DNA of 64,000 nt from Rhynochetos jubatus (lineage: Eukaryota; Chordata; Aves; Eurypygiformes; Rhynochetidae): positions 140,554,175 through 140,618,174 of the forward strand of contig CM050648.1 of assembly GCA_027574665.1 (NCBI GenBank), given 5' to 3'. The position numbers were made by a program, and so were the translations under genes. Positions 9,862-22,610 of this stretch are shown here, piece after piece (positions within the stretch are counted from its first letter, which is position 1; the number at the start of each line of letters is the position of its first letter). Under the pieces are notes generated by a model that was not told the DNA's origin, made no database searches, and was given only the letters and a program-made list of their open reading frames with translations.

Positions 9862-12647
9862 GTAACTGTTGATGTAATTTTCAGGTTTACCTTTTTGTAA
9901 TGTATAAGTAAGTACAGCAGCATTTGATGGATGTTGTAGCTGTGAATTTCAACTTGTAACATTATTTTCACTTGCATCTTCCTCTCGGTGGAAATGTATG
10001 CAGGAGGAAAGATTCCTCATGTTAACTGTCTCCTTTCAGAATAACTTTACAGTAAGCAGTGTGAATATAATATTTTCCTTTTCCGTTAAAAGACACATGG
10101 CAGAACCACTGCCAATAAGGTCTTGGATGTGATATGCATTCTGTCTTCTATTCAGTCTGATTCTTAAACTGAACTAGTGGTGAAAGTTGATTGAGAAGTT
10201 TGTGTAGCTTAACTCAGGTGATATTTTCAAAACTGAGTTAAAAGCGGACTTTCAAATGATTTTTTAATCTAATATGCACACATGGTAGACTTCAAATGTG
10301 GCATGGTTCTTTATACCATCCCTTGGGACATGGTTGCATTCCTTTAAAAGAAGGCAGGGAATTTAAATAAGTAAATAGCACTGCCTTGGCTTTTTGCAGT
10401 GTTTTCTGTCTACAGCAGGTATAAACAGTTAACTGGAAGCAAAATTAAAGGAAAGTGGAGTAATACTGTAAGTTTGGGGTCAGATTTTAGCCTGGTATCA
10501 TTATTATCCTTACTACTTACTCATTTGGGTTACTTTTAAAAAGAAAAAAATCTTTCTGTTCTCTTATTTCAGAATAATAATGTTTAATGCTAATTTTAAG
10601 GGCTAAATCTCAGTTAATTTGATAAAATTTGGAAGTTTAATGAAACAGTTTTGAAATCCAGTGGTTGGTGTCTGTCAGATTATTCATTCATTTCGTGTTG
10701 CATGAAGTATTTAGAGACGTATTCATTACAGCTTACTAGTTTTAATTTGGTTAACTTCTGGTTTCTGTTTCAAACTGGAACCAGTCTTTTTAGAACGAAC
10801 AGCTGGGTAAGAGAGAGGAGGAGAAGGGAAGTAAACTAGTATTTATGCTTTGGGGTTTTTTTGTTGTTTACTGTTTCATTTACTGAGATGAAAGATTATC
10901 CCAGTGCACACATTACATGTTGGAGTGAACAAACTGGTCCTGGAAACAAGGTAACATTAGCTTTTCACATTTGAGTAGTGGAAAACAATAGAAACTATCT
11001 TGGAGTTTTTAAAATGTATTTAGGAAACAAAACAAATCCTAGTGAAACTGGAGACCACTTTAGTTACACACTAGGAGATACCAGCATTTGTCATATGCAA
11101 ATGGCATTCTGCTTTCTTCTAAATCTGCTAACGTAAAAATGAAAATAAATTGTACTTTTGATGCCATGTATTCTATGTAAAAGATATTGGAAATTTATCC
11201 CAGTAAGAAGTCTTGAAATTAAAATCCTGCCCTACTGAAGACCAGAGCATTGACAGATGCAGTGTTTTTTCTAAGGAAAGGTAATGAAGTCAGTGCTTAG
11301 TCTGCTTTCTCATTTCCAACTGTGTCACATCAGTCATGCAGGATTCTCTTCTCTTTTGGAAACTAGCACTACAAGCATCAGTAATTTTTCATGATTGATA
11401 TACTGCAGGGTAGCAGCAATGGTCAAGCGTTTAGTGATTACAGTCTGAGTTCCTTTTTTCAAGGAGTCGTAGGCACTAAGTGCAGGCTGAACTTCATAGC
11501 TTTTTTGTATGAGTATGTGAGAGGAGCATGGTAGTTCTTTTTGCTATGTATTTGTTTTGTTCAATGCAATTTTATCAATACGATATCATACTATAGGTAT
11601 TACTATATTGGTCTGACACTACATGTTGAAGCCTATAAATAAAAAATAATGTTAATAAAATGAAGAAATAAAAATGGATACTTTATTAACTCAATAATTA
11701 TCTTAATTCCTCTTCCTTCAAAAAGGATACAGTATTTCAGTATACAGAGCTTCAAGGCAGAATAACTACTGAACTAGAACTCTTTCACATCAACACAGCA
11801 TGAAGCTGTTCAGTGTTCATATGCCCTGTAAATCCTAGGGCTGCAGCACACGCAGGATTTACCATAATTTAACAATTTCCTGGTGCTTGGCTGACCTTTA
11901 ACAGCTAGTAGGGTTTCATAAGAAAAGACATCACTTTGGGCTAAGGGCGAGTACCTTCTCGCTCCCTGTACTTCATCTCGTCCATAGTGCCTGGTGCCTT
12001 ACTGGGTCACTCAGTTCTGTGCGCAGGCAATTACTCAACTTCAGCTTACTTGAGAGGTTTTCTCTTTATGTAGAAAATCAGGCCAAATTTTTCATTTCTG
12101 TGGAGTTCTGCAGAGTATAATTAAGTTCCACATACTTTATGGGGCTCCAAGCCTTTTATTTTAGCGATAAATCTCTAAATTTATATCTAGAAATTCACTA
12201 TATATTGATGCAATTCCATATTCCCATATTTCTTTCATGGAGTTAATAGCTGTCAGCTGAGACATAAAGGTGTCATTCTGAGTTTCTTACAGCACGAATC
12301 TAAATGTGACCCTCTCCACCATGCGTCCCAATTAGCCTCTGTTACAGGCTGGAACAGGGGCAGCTGAAGCAAAGCGCGCGGGGAGTTGCAGCATCTTACT
12401 GTTTGTTTCTTCAGGGATGGCCTTTCTTCACCCGTGCTTTTTAAGTGAGAGGAAATTATTGAAAAACATGTAAACGTTGAACCTGCTCACATTAACGCTT
12501 CTCCCTGCAAATGTAACTCATTCCTGTGTTTTTAAGTAACTTGTCAAGAGAAACATAACAAGAATTTGAATGTTTTTTGGTGAGGTGGTGCACAGAAACA
12601 AGCAGACCTTTGTAATCTCCCCTCTCGTTTTCTCTCTGCTCTGACAG
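9862..12647 (+). other. SYNE2: Intron 7
   Basis: 2.8-kb AT-rich intron (GTAACT...CAG). I recognise no transposon, RNA gene or conserved element in it. Confidence 0.8.
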
Positions 12648-12788
12648 GTTAGCTTTGAAGTCTTGCAGAGCTCTCCTCAGTATGTGCTGAAAAGAAAAGC
12701 AGAAACTATCATCAGTGGCCTTCAAGCTATTGAAAAGATGTTACAACAGAAGAGTGAAAACATCGCAAAAGCCAAAGAAGTTCAGAAG
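12648..12788 (+). CDS. SYNE2: SYNE2 window exon 8
   Basis: Acceptor tctgctctgacag before 12648, donor GTAATC at 12789, phase 0 at both ends; 47 codons, wr 1089-1135. It encodes VSFEVLQSSPQYVLKR and EKMLQQKSENIAKAKEVQK, a rod helix rich in Lys, Gln and Glu. Confidence 0.92.
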
Positions 12789-13130
12789 GTAATCTTACCC
12801 AAAATATTTTGTGGGTGTTAAAAGGTTTTTGGTTGTTTCTACAGAGCCTGGTTTAGCAGGAATGTGAGGTGGCCTTCCATTCATTTTATGTCTGTAAAGG
12901 GAGAAGTACAAGCAAACATTTAGCTGGTGAATATTTACCAGTTCTTTCTCACAGGAAAATACGTGGTTTTTTTCAATTGTGAATTACACTGGTAGATGCA
13001 GAATGTTCTGTTCTCGTCATATCAGTTCCAAAATCTTTGCAATTCCACACGCCCCACATGAAGAACAAATACCTCTGCTGTTATCTTTGAGCCTGACCTT
13101 GTATTTCATTTCTCCTCTCTCCACATGCAG

Positions 13131-13313
13131 CAAATCTGGGATATGCTGGACCTTTGGCATTACAAACTCAATGAGCTGGATGCAGAAGTACATGATATAG
13201 TGGAGCAGGATTCCTGCCATGCACAGGAGTTGATGGATATTTTAGTGATCCCCCTTCAGCAGTACCAACAGGTCTCTCAACTTGCCGAGCGCAGAACTGC
13301 CATTTTAAACAAG
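13131..13313 (+). CDS. SYNE2: SYNE2 window exon 9
   Basis: Acceptor ctctccacatgcag before 13131, donor GTAGAT at 13314, phase 0 at both ends; 61 codons, wr 1136-1196. WDMLDLWHYKLNELD is a recognisable spectrin first helix, followed by PLQQYQQVSQLAERR. Both resemble human nesprin-2 as remembered. Confidence 0.93.
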
Positions 13314-13867
13314 GTAGATGCAAATGTAAAATAAAAAAATTGCATCTTATTAAAAAAAAAAAAAGAACAAACACCAAAATAAAGGCTTTGCATAAACCAT
13401 CATCAGAGGCTGTCAAATGAATAAAGAGTCAAACCCCTGCTGTAGGTGCATAGGCTTGTTGTAGCTAAGAGTTTCTGGAGTGGCTACCCCAGAGGAGGTA
13501 CCCATGGCTCTGGACCATGGTTGATGGGGCTTAACAGGGGGAATTCATGCCCCTGGATGGGTGACGAGGTGGTTCTCTATGAGTCTGCTGATGGCTGTCT
13601 ATTTAAGTGACATTGCTGTATAAACCACAACAATGCCCCCATGAAATGTCAGCACGTAAGCACCAAAGTTACCTTTGATTAGAGGAGATAGCCTGAAACC
13701 ACAAAACTGATTCAGAAAAATTATGGTCTTTATTTCACCATACTAATTTAACTGACCTTGATGAAAATGCACCCCATTTTCTTTTAATTTTGTCCATAGA
13801 TGCATTTATCCAATACAGTGAATAGAAATGCATTTGTGCCTTTTTGTAAAATCCTGTGATTTCCTAG

Positions 13868-14005
13868 GCTGCCAGCAAGATGGAAGAATATGATGAACTC
13901 TTGAAGAATTTGCAAGTTTGGATAGAAAACACCAACTGCTTGCTAAGAGCAGATGCTCAAAATGACTCTGCAAAAGGCTTATGCAAACATACCGATGACC
14001 TTCAG
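13868..14005 (+). CDS. SYNE2: SYNE2 window exon 10
   Basis: Acceptor gatttcctag before 13868, donor GTAAGT at 14006, phase 0 at both ends; 46 codons, wr 1197-1242. It reads AASKMEEYDELLKNLQVWIE and NTNCLLRADAQ. The Trp sits in the expected helix-A position of a repeat. Confidence 0.92.
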
Positions 14006-15423
14006 GTAAGTGTTAGTGCAGATATTATGGTCGTCTTAGAACTGGTTGCTCTATACAGACATAGTGTTGCATTCTTCCTGATGTAAATAACTTACCATTT
14101 TCAGTAAATCCTTCCAGTGAAAAACAGTTACAGTTGACACTCACGGCTTATAGCTACTTTTTGGTTTGGGCATACCTACCTTGTGAAAGTGCTGAACTGT
14201 AGTACGTCTCTCTTCCAAAAATGTGTGGTTGTCTTCTGTTACCCTACTGTGTGGCTATAATCAGTTTCTACTGCCTAAATACATACAGTTCTTTCTGTAT
14301 TGTGTGTACGTGATCCAAAAAGAAAAGTGGTATTTTGGTGTGTGTGTTAGATGGAAACTTTGAAGTGAATTGTGGTTTGGAAGACAGTTCTCAACTGTAT
14401 CTTGAAGGAAACTCAGACTGATAATTTTCAAGAATCAAATGTTTGTAGTATTACAAGGACGATCAGGGCCAGGCAAGCACCAAGAGGATTTCTGGTAATT
14501 TCATATTTGAAATTCAAGTTTCTTATATGTCCACTCCTTGGCTTAGGCCAAGACAGAAAGTTGTGCTCTGAACATAGATTTTTGTATTAAAACTAACACA
14601 AGTTCCTTACCAGGAGTAGCTGACTGTTCTGGACTGATACCTTACAGAGCACGTAGCCTCAATGGCGAGACTGTGATTTTGAAAATACGTAAAAGTTTTT
14701 GTGACAAAAACTGATGGTCTCCTGCGTTTGTGATTTGTTTTATGTGTTCTGGGCTGGGAAACTAGTGGATTGGAAATGCACTTGGAGTGGATTGGAGCCG
14801 AGACATGCGTTCAGTCCTTCCCCTCAGTGGATCATATGTATTTCTTTCAACCGTCACTCTTCTTCATGAAGACCTTTGCTGTAATTAATCCATAAGCTCA
14901 TCCCGTTAGCTGCAGGAAACAGGAAGAATCTTCCCATCATGCGCAACTGGTCAGATGTTTTCTGGAGCGTTTTGTTACATCAGCTGTCTGCAGGCTGGTG
15001 TGCAGAAAACCCCTTTCAGATGTCTGGCTGACGTGTCTTGTTCACGTACTTGGGGTCAGCCTGACCATGGCACAGGAGTTGTAGAGGAATCTTCTCCAGG
15101 ATCTCATACTTTTCTTTTTTTGGAACGGGACCTCTCTCTGAGGTTGAAATCTTCCTCTTCATGCCTTTCGTCATGCTCATGTAGACTTATTTTGTCTAAT
15201 TGATTCCTTTAAGATTATGGCATCAGTCAGTTTTCAGCCTGCAGGATGCAGCAGTTTGGTTCCCTTAGGACTGAAATAATTCGGTTTGAACTAAGCTTTT
15301 AAGAATATATGCAATAGTCAGTGACATACAGGAAATTAAAACTGTTTCCTTCTGGTCCTAGCCTTTGGGAAACTTTCATGTTCACCATTGGTGGATCAAC
15401 CTAAGCTCTTATTTTGTCTCCAG

Positions 15424-15609
15424 ATGGCTTTGGAAGACTGTGAGCAAAAGCAGAATCTTCTACACAGTGTTTACTTGGAGCTGGAGGAGCTGACACCAGT
15501 CTTTGAAACAGACAGTGTAATGCAGCAGCTAAATGAAATAGATGATCAAGTAGCAACTTTACAGCATCAGATAGCAGAGATTCTTCCACAGATCCAGCAT
15601 GTGGCTGAT
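15424..15609 (+). CDS. SYNE2: SYNE2 window exon 11
   Basis: Acceptor attttgtctccag before 15424, donor GTAAGT at 15610, phase 0 at both ends; 62 codons, wr 1243-1304. It reads MALEDCEQKQNLLHSVYLEL and later HQIAEILPQIQHVAD, amphipathic helix without Trp. The leading Met is internal. Confidence 0.92.
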
Positions 15610-16261
15610 GTAAGTTTGAGTGATCTGTAATTGCCTTTTATCTGAGCCTCATCGTATGTTATTAAAAACAGCTTATATTGCCTGCATAGAAAAAAGGCAT
15701 GCTGGTTTTAGTCAGTGTGCCAAACGAGGAAAAGCGAGGATTGTCTGGAAAGAAACCATCAGAAGGTATTTGGCATCTAATTAAGCTGTAAAGTTCAAGA
15801 ATATGGATGAAACTCCTTGTTTAGGAGGACCTGATTTATTCTGTGATTCTGTCTCCATGAGAGTTCACAAGCAGCTGTACTGTATGTGGATCCATTTTCC
15901 ATCTGACATAAGACTCTTCGTATAGGAAGCTACAGCAGTGTAATTACATCAGTTTCCTATGCTGATAACTGTCACCACTGGAAAAGTGTCTTGTCACTAC
16001 TGGTAATTTATAATATGACTTTTCAGTGTGATATTTCAACTCTGTATTCAGGGTTTAAAAGAGACCAGGTGACCTTAGAAGTTATGATGATGCGTAATTT
16101 ATAATAACTAGCCTTTTGATTGGTAGTATCCGTTAACATATCCGGCATGTTCTGCACTTGTTTTTCAGTAATTCTTTTTAAAGTTAAGTGAAAGTGTGAA
16201 ATGAAAGCTGGCTTTGGTATTTATACTATCTACAAATATTCTCTTTGTTCCCAACATCTAG

Positions 16262-16384
16262 GAATTGGATGCCATTGAATCTCATGTGAAAGCATTTGAG
16301 AAGGACATTGCCAAAATGAAGAAAATCCTGTCATCAGAAGATCTGTTAGAATTTTCTCCTAAAGACCAACTAAAACATGGACAG
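16262..16384 (+). CDS. SYNE2: SYNE2 window exon 12
   Basis: Acceptor cccaacatctag before 16262, donor GTCTGT at 16385 (C at +3, sub-optimal), phase 0 at both ends; 41 codons, wr 1305-1345. It reads ELDAIESHVKAFEKDIAKMK and ends PKDQLKHGQ. Confidence 0.91.
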
Positions 16385-16985
16385 GTCTGTGAAAACTCCT
16401 ATATAGGATTCTTTCCCTATACATGCATAAGTTAGCATAAATATGCTTGCAAAACATAATGCTGGTTTGTGACTGCAAACTACCATGAACAAGTTTTTAG
16501 TATATAACTTTGGAATCTTAGTATCGCACAAATTCTAACTCTCAAGTCCAAGATTGAAAGTATTCTTTCAGTCATGATTTTGACTACATGTCTCTACAGT
16601 AGCAAGTAGTGCAAGCCGAGAGGAGCATATTGGTAAAGCAAGACAGTTGGTGCAGAGGACCTATCTGTGTTGTATATGTCTTGGGGGCTTACTTTGGGCT
16701 GATCCTGTAGAACAGACATCCATTAATGGCTGGGTGTCTTCAGGGGCTCTTCTGGACAGTATCTTCTGATTTCGTTTCACTTGAAAGGAATCCAGTTTGC
16801 CTGCTCCAAGACAACTGCATGATATAAACCCTCAGGTAAAACTGAGATCCCTTCGAGAAGCGCAGTCATGGCTTGAACAAAAACATTTGAAATTAAAGCA
16901 TTTAATTCTCACCTTTGAGTATATGCCTGTAGAGAACTCGAGTATGTAACAAGCGCACGTCAGACATATCTGCTGTATTTGAGTG

Positions 16986-17112
16986 TCTCCATTTTTGGAA
17001 AGTTTATGGCCTGACTTTCAGAGACACTTGCTGCACATCAGTCCACTTTAGCATCAAACAGTAAGTGATTGGAAAGTCTGAAATTCAGGCCCTATTTTTC
17101 CAAAAATGGAGG
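16986..17112. repeat. Imperfect palindromic repeat (ancient hairpin/MITE-like)
   Basis: The left arm at 16986-17022 (tctccatttttggaaag ... ggcctgactttcaga) is complementary to the right arm at 17077-17112 (tctgaaattcaggccc ... ccaaaaatggagg), with a few mismatches. Pairing resumes further in (cacttgctg against cagtaagtg), leaving a loop of about 25 bases. The GGCCTGA-TTTCAGA...TCTGAAA-TTCAGGCC theme matches palindromic repeats widespread in bird, crocodile and turtle genomes as I recall. It could alternatively be a hairpin RNA source. Confidence 0.65.
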
Positions 17113-17379
17113 CAAAATTTAGCAGATGCTTCTGGAAGCATAGGTTGGAGTGACTTACCATAAAACCATTTCATCATGTAAGGACTTCACTGTACAGATC
17201 CCTTGGCCAGATGGTTTTCCTTTCTCTGGTTGGGTGAAGTAAAGCAAAGCATTATGGTATCTTGTCTTTCATACCTCATGCTGAGTGAAATGCAAAAAGC
17301 ATGAGTTGAGTTTCAGGGGAGGGATAAAAATATCATCATACCTCTCATAGCTTTGTTATCCAGAGAACGATTTTGTAAT

Positions 17380-17420
17380 TATATACATAAATATGCATAT
17401 ACATATATATATACATATAA
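17380..17420. repeat. TA/CATA-rich simple repeat
   Basis: A degenerate (TA)n/(CATA)n microsatellite, containing atacatatatatatacatat. Confidence 0.65.
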
Positions 17421-18425
17421 ACTACCTTATATAGAAAAACTAAACGAATATTTCTTCTGGAAAATAATGGTCACCTACTTCCTTATTTTAAATTGGAGCC
17501 TGGATAGTACACTACTAACAAAAAACATTCTGATACGGGCTGCTTATGAATGAGCGACTAAGATTAGTCTCTACTTAGAGTCTGCTTAGATTGGGGCCTT
17601 TTATAATGAAATCTTCTTGAAGGGGAATTTAACAAAAATATTAGTAATTAAAAGGCCCAGAGGTGGTTTGTATTTTTTTTTCTTCTGACGTTCCCAGCTG
17701 AATGAGGTCTCAGTAGGATTTCATATTTCTTTAGGAGAACAAAGGAGTTGTGAGTTGGTATTGCCATTCTGTCTTTCCCCAGTGATCACTGAGTCTTCCA
17801 CAAAACCTGTATTGTGGTATGAAATTGCACATTTCTGTTCATCCAAAACTGATAGAGCTGATTGCGAACTGTCCATCCACTTAGGGTGTTGTGATAGGAA
17901 ATGCTGTCTTTGACAGGAAAGCCATCTTCAGAGGTTTCTCCTGGCTTCCATCCCAGTTCATCTTCTCAGATCTGTTGATAAGACAGGTTATAGGACCATC
18001 ATAACATGGCTAGCTTTAACATGGGACACTTCATGGCTGGTTTGCAGCACAAAAAAGAAAAAGCAGAGTTGACGATAGTGACATCAAAGGCTTTGCACCA
18101 GTTCTTTAGCTGTCTTCACTGCCCAAGGTGTGCTACTTTGAAATGACATGCATAGTAAATAACAAATAATCTGAATGTGACTGTGCAAATTTTCTGTGAA
18201 TATAGGCAGGAAAAGCAAAATTGTAAATGTAGCTTCTATCTTCCTCTTGCTTTAGACGCTTCACCATGGATTTTCACTTATTTGTTCCAAGATTAAAATA
18301 CTCTTCCTTCTTATACGGGAAATTCACTAAAGAGAACTTTTGCATATTATGACAGTGATGTAAATGTTCGCTGTTTATTTTTCCAACTCAATATCACATC
18401 CATCATCTATCCTGTATCCTAATAG

Positions 18426-18608
18426 GTTATACTTGACCATGTTGGGCCCATGCAGAAAACCCTTGTTCATATACAGTCCTACGAAGAAGCACTTCAGCTA
18501 CCAGGGGTGAAAATGCAACCTTTCTCAGTCTTCCAAAGAGCAAGACAACTTCTGAGAGAATTGAAGCAATTAGAAAAAATTACTAAGGAACAAAATGACC
18601 TACTGGAG
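18426..18608 (+). CDS. SYNE2: SYNE2 window exon 13
   Basis: Acceptor ctgtatcctaatag before 18426, donor GTAATT at 18609, phase 0 at both ends; 61 codons, wr 1346-1406. It reads VILDHVGPMQKTLVHIQSYE and FQRARQLLRELKQLEK, ending EQNDLLE. Confidence 0.92.
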
Positions 18609-20626
18609 GTAATTGATTGGGTTTTTTTTTCCTTTTTATTTGACTGTCACCTAAACCACCTTTATTTTATAACAGTTTTGATCACTAGGCAATACTGGTT
18701 TTATAAGCATATAGTACACCTACTGTGTCTTCTGTGTAGTGGTTTGGGGATATTTTTGTTCTGTTTTTCTCCCACGTAATTTGATACTACAACAAGGCAC
18801 ACTGGATAGTGTTGAAATTTGTTTCAGTTTTCCAATTCAGTCACAACTGACACCATGTGTTTTAGCACTTTGTAGAAGAAACAAAGGCCCAAGTGTCTTA
18901 TGACCCAGGTTTGCACACCCAGTCCAGTGTCATACGCAGGTGCTCACATCTGCAACGTTCCAGTCCTTAAACTTACCTTGAACGTGGGAATTCTTTGCTG
19001 ACAGCCATTAGATAGAAATGGGTGACAATTAGTAGCAGAAAGTCTTTTACTAAAGATGGTCTTCCCAAACCAGTGAGCCAGGGAAGTGACCACTTTCTAT
19101 CGCTGTCACTTCATTAATTCATTGTCTTGAGGCAGGCCAACTCCTGCCCTCAGAAGCTCCCATGTCAGAATGTGTCTTACATGTGATGGGGGCTCGGAGA
19201 TGATGCTGGCCAGACCAGGTTTGGAAAGAGAAGTGATATAACAGCGCTGCTGTGACACACGGCTGTAGGAGAAGGCCGTGCCGGCAGGGTCAGTGAGCGT
19301 TAACTCATGGGCAGTACGAGTTATGAAACGGCTCCACACCTGAAGCAGTGTCTCTGCAGCACTTCACTGAGCGATGTGGCTGGACCAGGTCAGGAAGTTT
19401 TTAATTCAGGGATATCTGCATCACGCTCCGTTGCTCAGGGTAGATATACTTGGAGGCAATCTGGAGTTCGGTTATGCATGCTGTTACGTCAGCAGAGGTA
19501 TGAAAATTCTCATGTGACCCATCCATTTCTTGGCAGGATGATAGCAGCACCTAGAAAAATGATACAGTATCTTTGCTGATTTGGTTTTCCAAACCTATTA
19601 CAGTAAAGCAGAATGCGTTAGAACATTTAACTTCTTACTGGGTGTTTCGGAGGCCAGGCAGAGACACAAGTGGCAGCTAAAACATGAATGTCCATCTTTG
19701 GTTTTCAGTTTGTGAAATCAAGAGCACCACACCAAGAGGAAAAAATCATGCATGCTTGGATTTTTGAAAAAAGCAATGAATATGTGAGATCTGTATATCT
19801 CTACGATCTTTTTTTTTTACACCCGTACAATTTGTGTCTGAAAAATGATGTGGTAAAATGTACATTTTTCAGGGAGTTACCAGATTAAATACTCAAGATT
19901 TTTCAGAACACTTTAACACTGTCAGAAACAGGGTTCTTTGCAGTTTTAAAGAGTTATCACGAGGCTTCTAACTGGTTTATGTGGAGCATTAGGTCAAGGT
20001 TTAGATTTTTCTCCTTTTTGAAATAGCTGAAGCCTTTTTTACTCAGCATTTGCTTTTATCTTATAGGCATCCAACAATCTGTAGCTGAGTGAAATTTCTT
20101 TGTGAGAAAGCAGATTGAAAACATTGCAATTCTTGGCAGCTAGGGTAGCAAACTGTGCAGAAAAGATTTTCCAGTCCTGTTGAATGGGTTGAAAGCAGCA
20201 GTGCTACAATACAGGTCTAGCACCAGCTAAGACATAACAAAGAATAAAGCTATTAAAGGGGGGCACTTTGAGTGCTACATTAGAAAGGCAGAAAGTGTCC
20301 TGGTACAGAGAAAAGCCAGATGGGAGGCAAGCTTCCTGTACAAATATATATGTAGTCATTTTTTCCTGAGGATCAGTTGCAATATGTTAGTGTTGGGATG
20401 CGTTTACCCATGTTTTGCTGTCTGTGATGCAAGAGGATATTGCACTAGTAGTTTTTGTACAATTAAGTTGCAGTGTAATACCTGAAAAAGTATAACAGAA
20501 ACAAAACCTGTAAAAGGTAGTGTAAATGCTTTGGGGCAAGATTTTAGGTGACTTAGATCTGTGTTGAATGATGCTCTCGGTTTTTTATTATGGCCTGTCA
20601 AGTACCATGCCTATCACATCCTGAAT

Positions 20627-20634
20627 TGACGTCA
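20627..20634. promoter_or_regulatory. Perfect CRE palindrome TGACGTCA (word match only)
   Basis: The 8-mer TGACGTCA occurs in intron 13, with a second half-site-like gatgacgtac about 80 bases downstream. Function is unproven. Confidence 0.25.
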
Positions 20635-20758
20635 TCAGGAAGAGGAGCTGGAAGCCACAGCCGCTTCTACCGGTTTTCTGTGCAAGACAGTGGCAGTATT
20701 TGCATATTTGATGACGTACTGTGCTCATTTTTAGTGAGCTCTTCCATAGCAAACACAA

Positions 20759-20776
20759 TGCCTGCCTGCCTGCCTG
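20759..20776. repeat. (CCTG)n short microsatellite
   Basis: Four consecutive CCTG units (tgcctgcctgcctgcctg). Confidence 0.65.
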
Positions 20777-22490
20777 TACGCTGTGGGCAGGTGGGCTTTT
20801 TCCATGGGTAGGTCTTCTAGTATTACCACAATATGAAAAGTAAAGAGCAAATGTTAAGCAGGAAATAACTCAAAAGAGAGGCAACACTTCTAGAATGAGA
20901 TTCAGTCCCACATATGTGGCATAATTTAAGTTATATTAGGAAAAGGATAAAATAAGATTTCTTTGCCCCTCAGCGGAAGACAGGGGACAGATGAGGTACC
21001 TTCAGGCAAGTGCCTAGATTCACTTACTGGCCTGTGACAGAAGACTTTGGAGTCTAGAGTATTCATTTCTTTATTTAGTCAAGGAAATTTGAGGTAGTAC
21101 ACATTTTACTTATTCTTAAACAGTCCTATTCATGTGGAAGTGAAGTATGGGTAAGAAAATCTCTCTTAGAAGGAAACTAACTAAAAAACTCTGGTTTAGT
21201 TTCTCATTAACATTGAGCAGGGGAAGATGTACTAATTTTTCTTTTCCTCTGATTCTTCAGCTACGGCATTAAAATTATAGTCCACCGTTAATATCTTCCT
21301 CTACAATTTGGCTTTTTTAAGTGGAGAAAATAGTTTTTTCTACCTTTTTTAAAAACCTGTAAGTAAAAAAAAAAATAATTTAGAACCTTACTAGTTTGTG
21401 TTTGATGGGGACAGAGTGCTATTGAGATGAAGTGACTGAAGAAATGGCACTGTTACTGTTCATAGCAAGAGAGGCTTTTTGCCCTGAAAGACAGAGTCTG
21501 TGCACGCTTTGCAAAGAGATTTTTCGAGCTGTCAGGCTGTTCGGGGGCTGCTGTCGGCAGAGTAATTTCAAGCCTGTTGACAATAGTCTGCATTTTCTTC
21601 CTTAACTTCTGCAGACACCTGAGGAACAGTCGTTAGATATTCTTTGGTTCTCAGCCCACGGCTTAGAAAACGCCGAGCCACCAAATGTACTGTGAATTAA
21701 ATGTTTTCACAAAATATTCTGATTTGTATGTAACAATTTCTTAATTCCTGAGATGTCGTGACAGGCTGTGGCTGACAAACATGCGCAGTGCGTGTGCGGA
21801 GATTGCCGATTTCTGCATGAACACAGAGCAGAGGGCTTGATGAGATTTTGCTGTCACGGTCAAAGGAGTGAAAGTGAATTTGGTTGTTTAAAACATATAT
21901 CAAATGTTTCCCTATAAGTCATGCAAGAAGAGGAAGCTCACACAGAGTGGAAATACTTACCATTGTTATAGGAAGTATTCAAATTGTCAGATACTGTGGT
22001 TGGCTTATCCTCTGAGGTGCAGTGTCTCCCTGGTGTACAGCACAGCTCATTCTTGGTGAGTGCAGAACTAGCTGGCAGTAAAGACCTGAGCACCAATAAA
22101 ACCCAGGTAGACTTTCTAACTTGACATGAAACCAGTTTCTGTTATTTTCTCAACCTGTCCTAAACTATAGTGAATGTGATTAAATATGCGCGATTCTCAT
22201 TTTATAGTCAAATTTATAGCTCTCCTCTGGAGTAAACAAGATGTGCTCCTAGGCAGAATATCCCACCATACTTCGAGGAACAGATAGAGCAGTTTGTTTG
22301 TCTTTAGCAAGTGAATAATAAACTTGCTGAGGATGGGGTTGTGCAAAGTTAACAGAACAGTTTCTTTCACATGTAATTACAGATGCAAAGAAGGCTTCAG
22401 TACTTTTCAGTACAAGCTTCTTGTGTTACTGACTAGTTTGTTTCTGTACTGCTTAATTCAAAATTATTTACGAGGATTACTATTTCACAG

Positions 22491-22610
22491 GAAGCTGAAA
22501 TGAAAACAGAAGAATGTGAGCGAGAAATTGAAAAGTTGAAACAACTCTTAAAGAACCACTTGGTTGAAATATCACATGAAGACCAACCAGCCGCTCAGAA
22601 GACTCCAGAG
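22491..22610 (+). CDS. SYNE2: SYNE2 window exon 14
   Basis: Acceptor tactatttcacag before 22491, donor GTAGGT at 22611, phase 0 at both ends; 40 codons, wr 1407-1446. A strongly charged helix (KTEECEREIEKLKQLL) runs into a looser tail, HEDQPAAQKTPE. Confidence 0.92.

Larger units (their letters stand above)
12789..16261 (+). other. SYNE2: Introns 8-11 (between exons 8 and 12)
   Basis: Introns of 342, 554, 1418 and 652 bases. Intron 9 has an A-rich run around 13351-13375. The rest is unique-looking sequence without recognisable features. Confidence 0.8.
16385..18425 (+). other. SYNE2: Intron 12
   Basis: 2.0-kb intron containing a 127-bp palindromic repeat (16986-17112) and a TA/CATA-rich run (about 17380-17420). 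The remainder shows nothing recognisable. Confidence 0.8.
18609..22490 (+). other. SYNE2: Intron 13
   Basis: 3.9-kb intron, second largest here. It contains a perfect CRE word (20627-20634) and a short CCTG microsatellite. I recognise no transposon. Open frames such as 19307-19579 lack coding character. Confidence 0.75.

Noticed and set aside
19688..19888. Exon-like stretch after ggttttcag (FVKSRAPHQEEKIM...).
   Set aside because: No suitable donor keeps phase 0 between exons 13 and 14, and the peptide does not resemble the rod.
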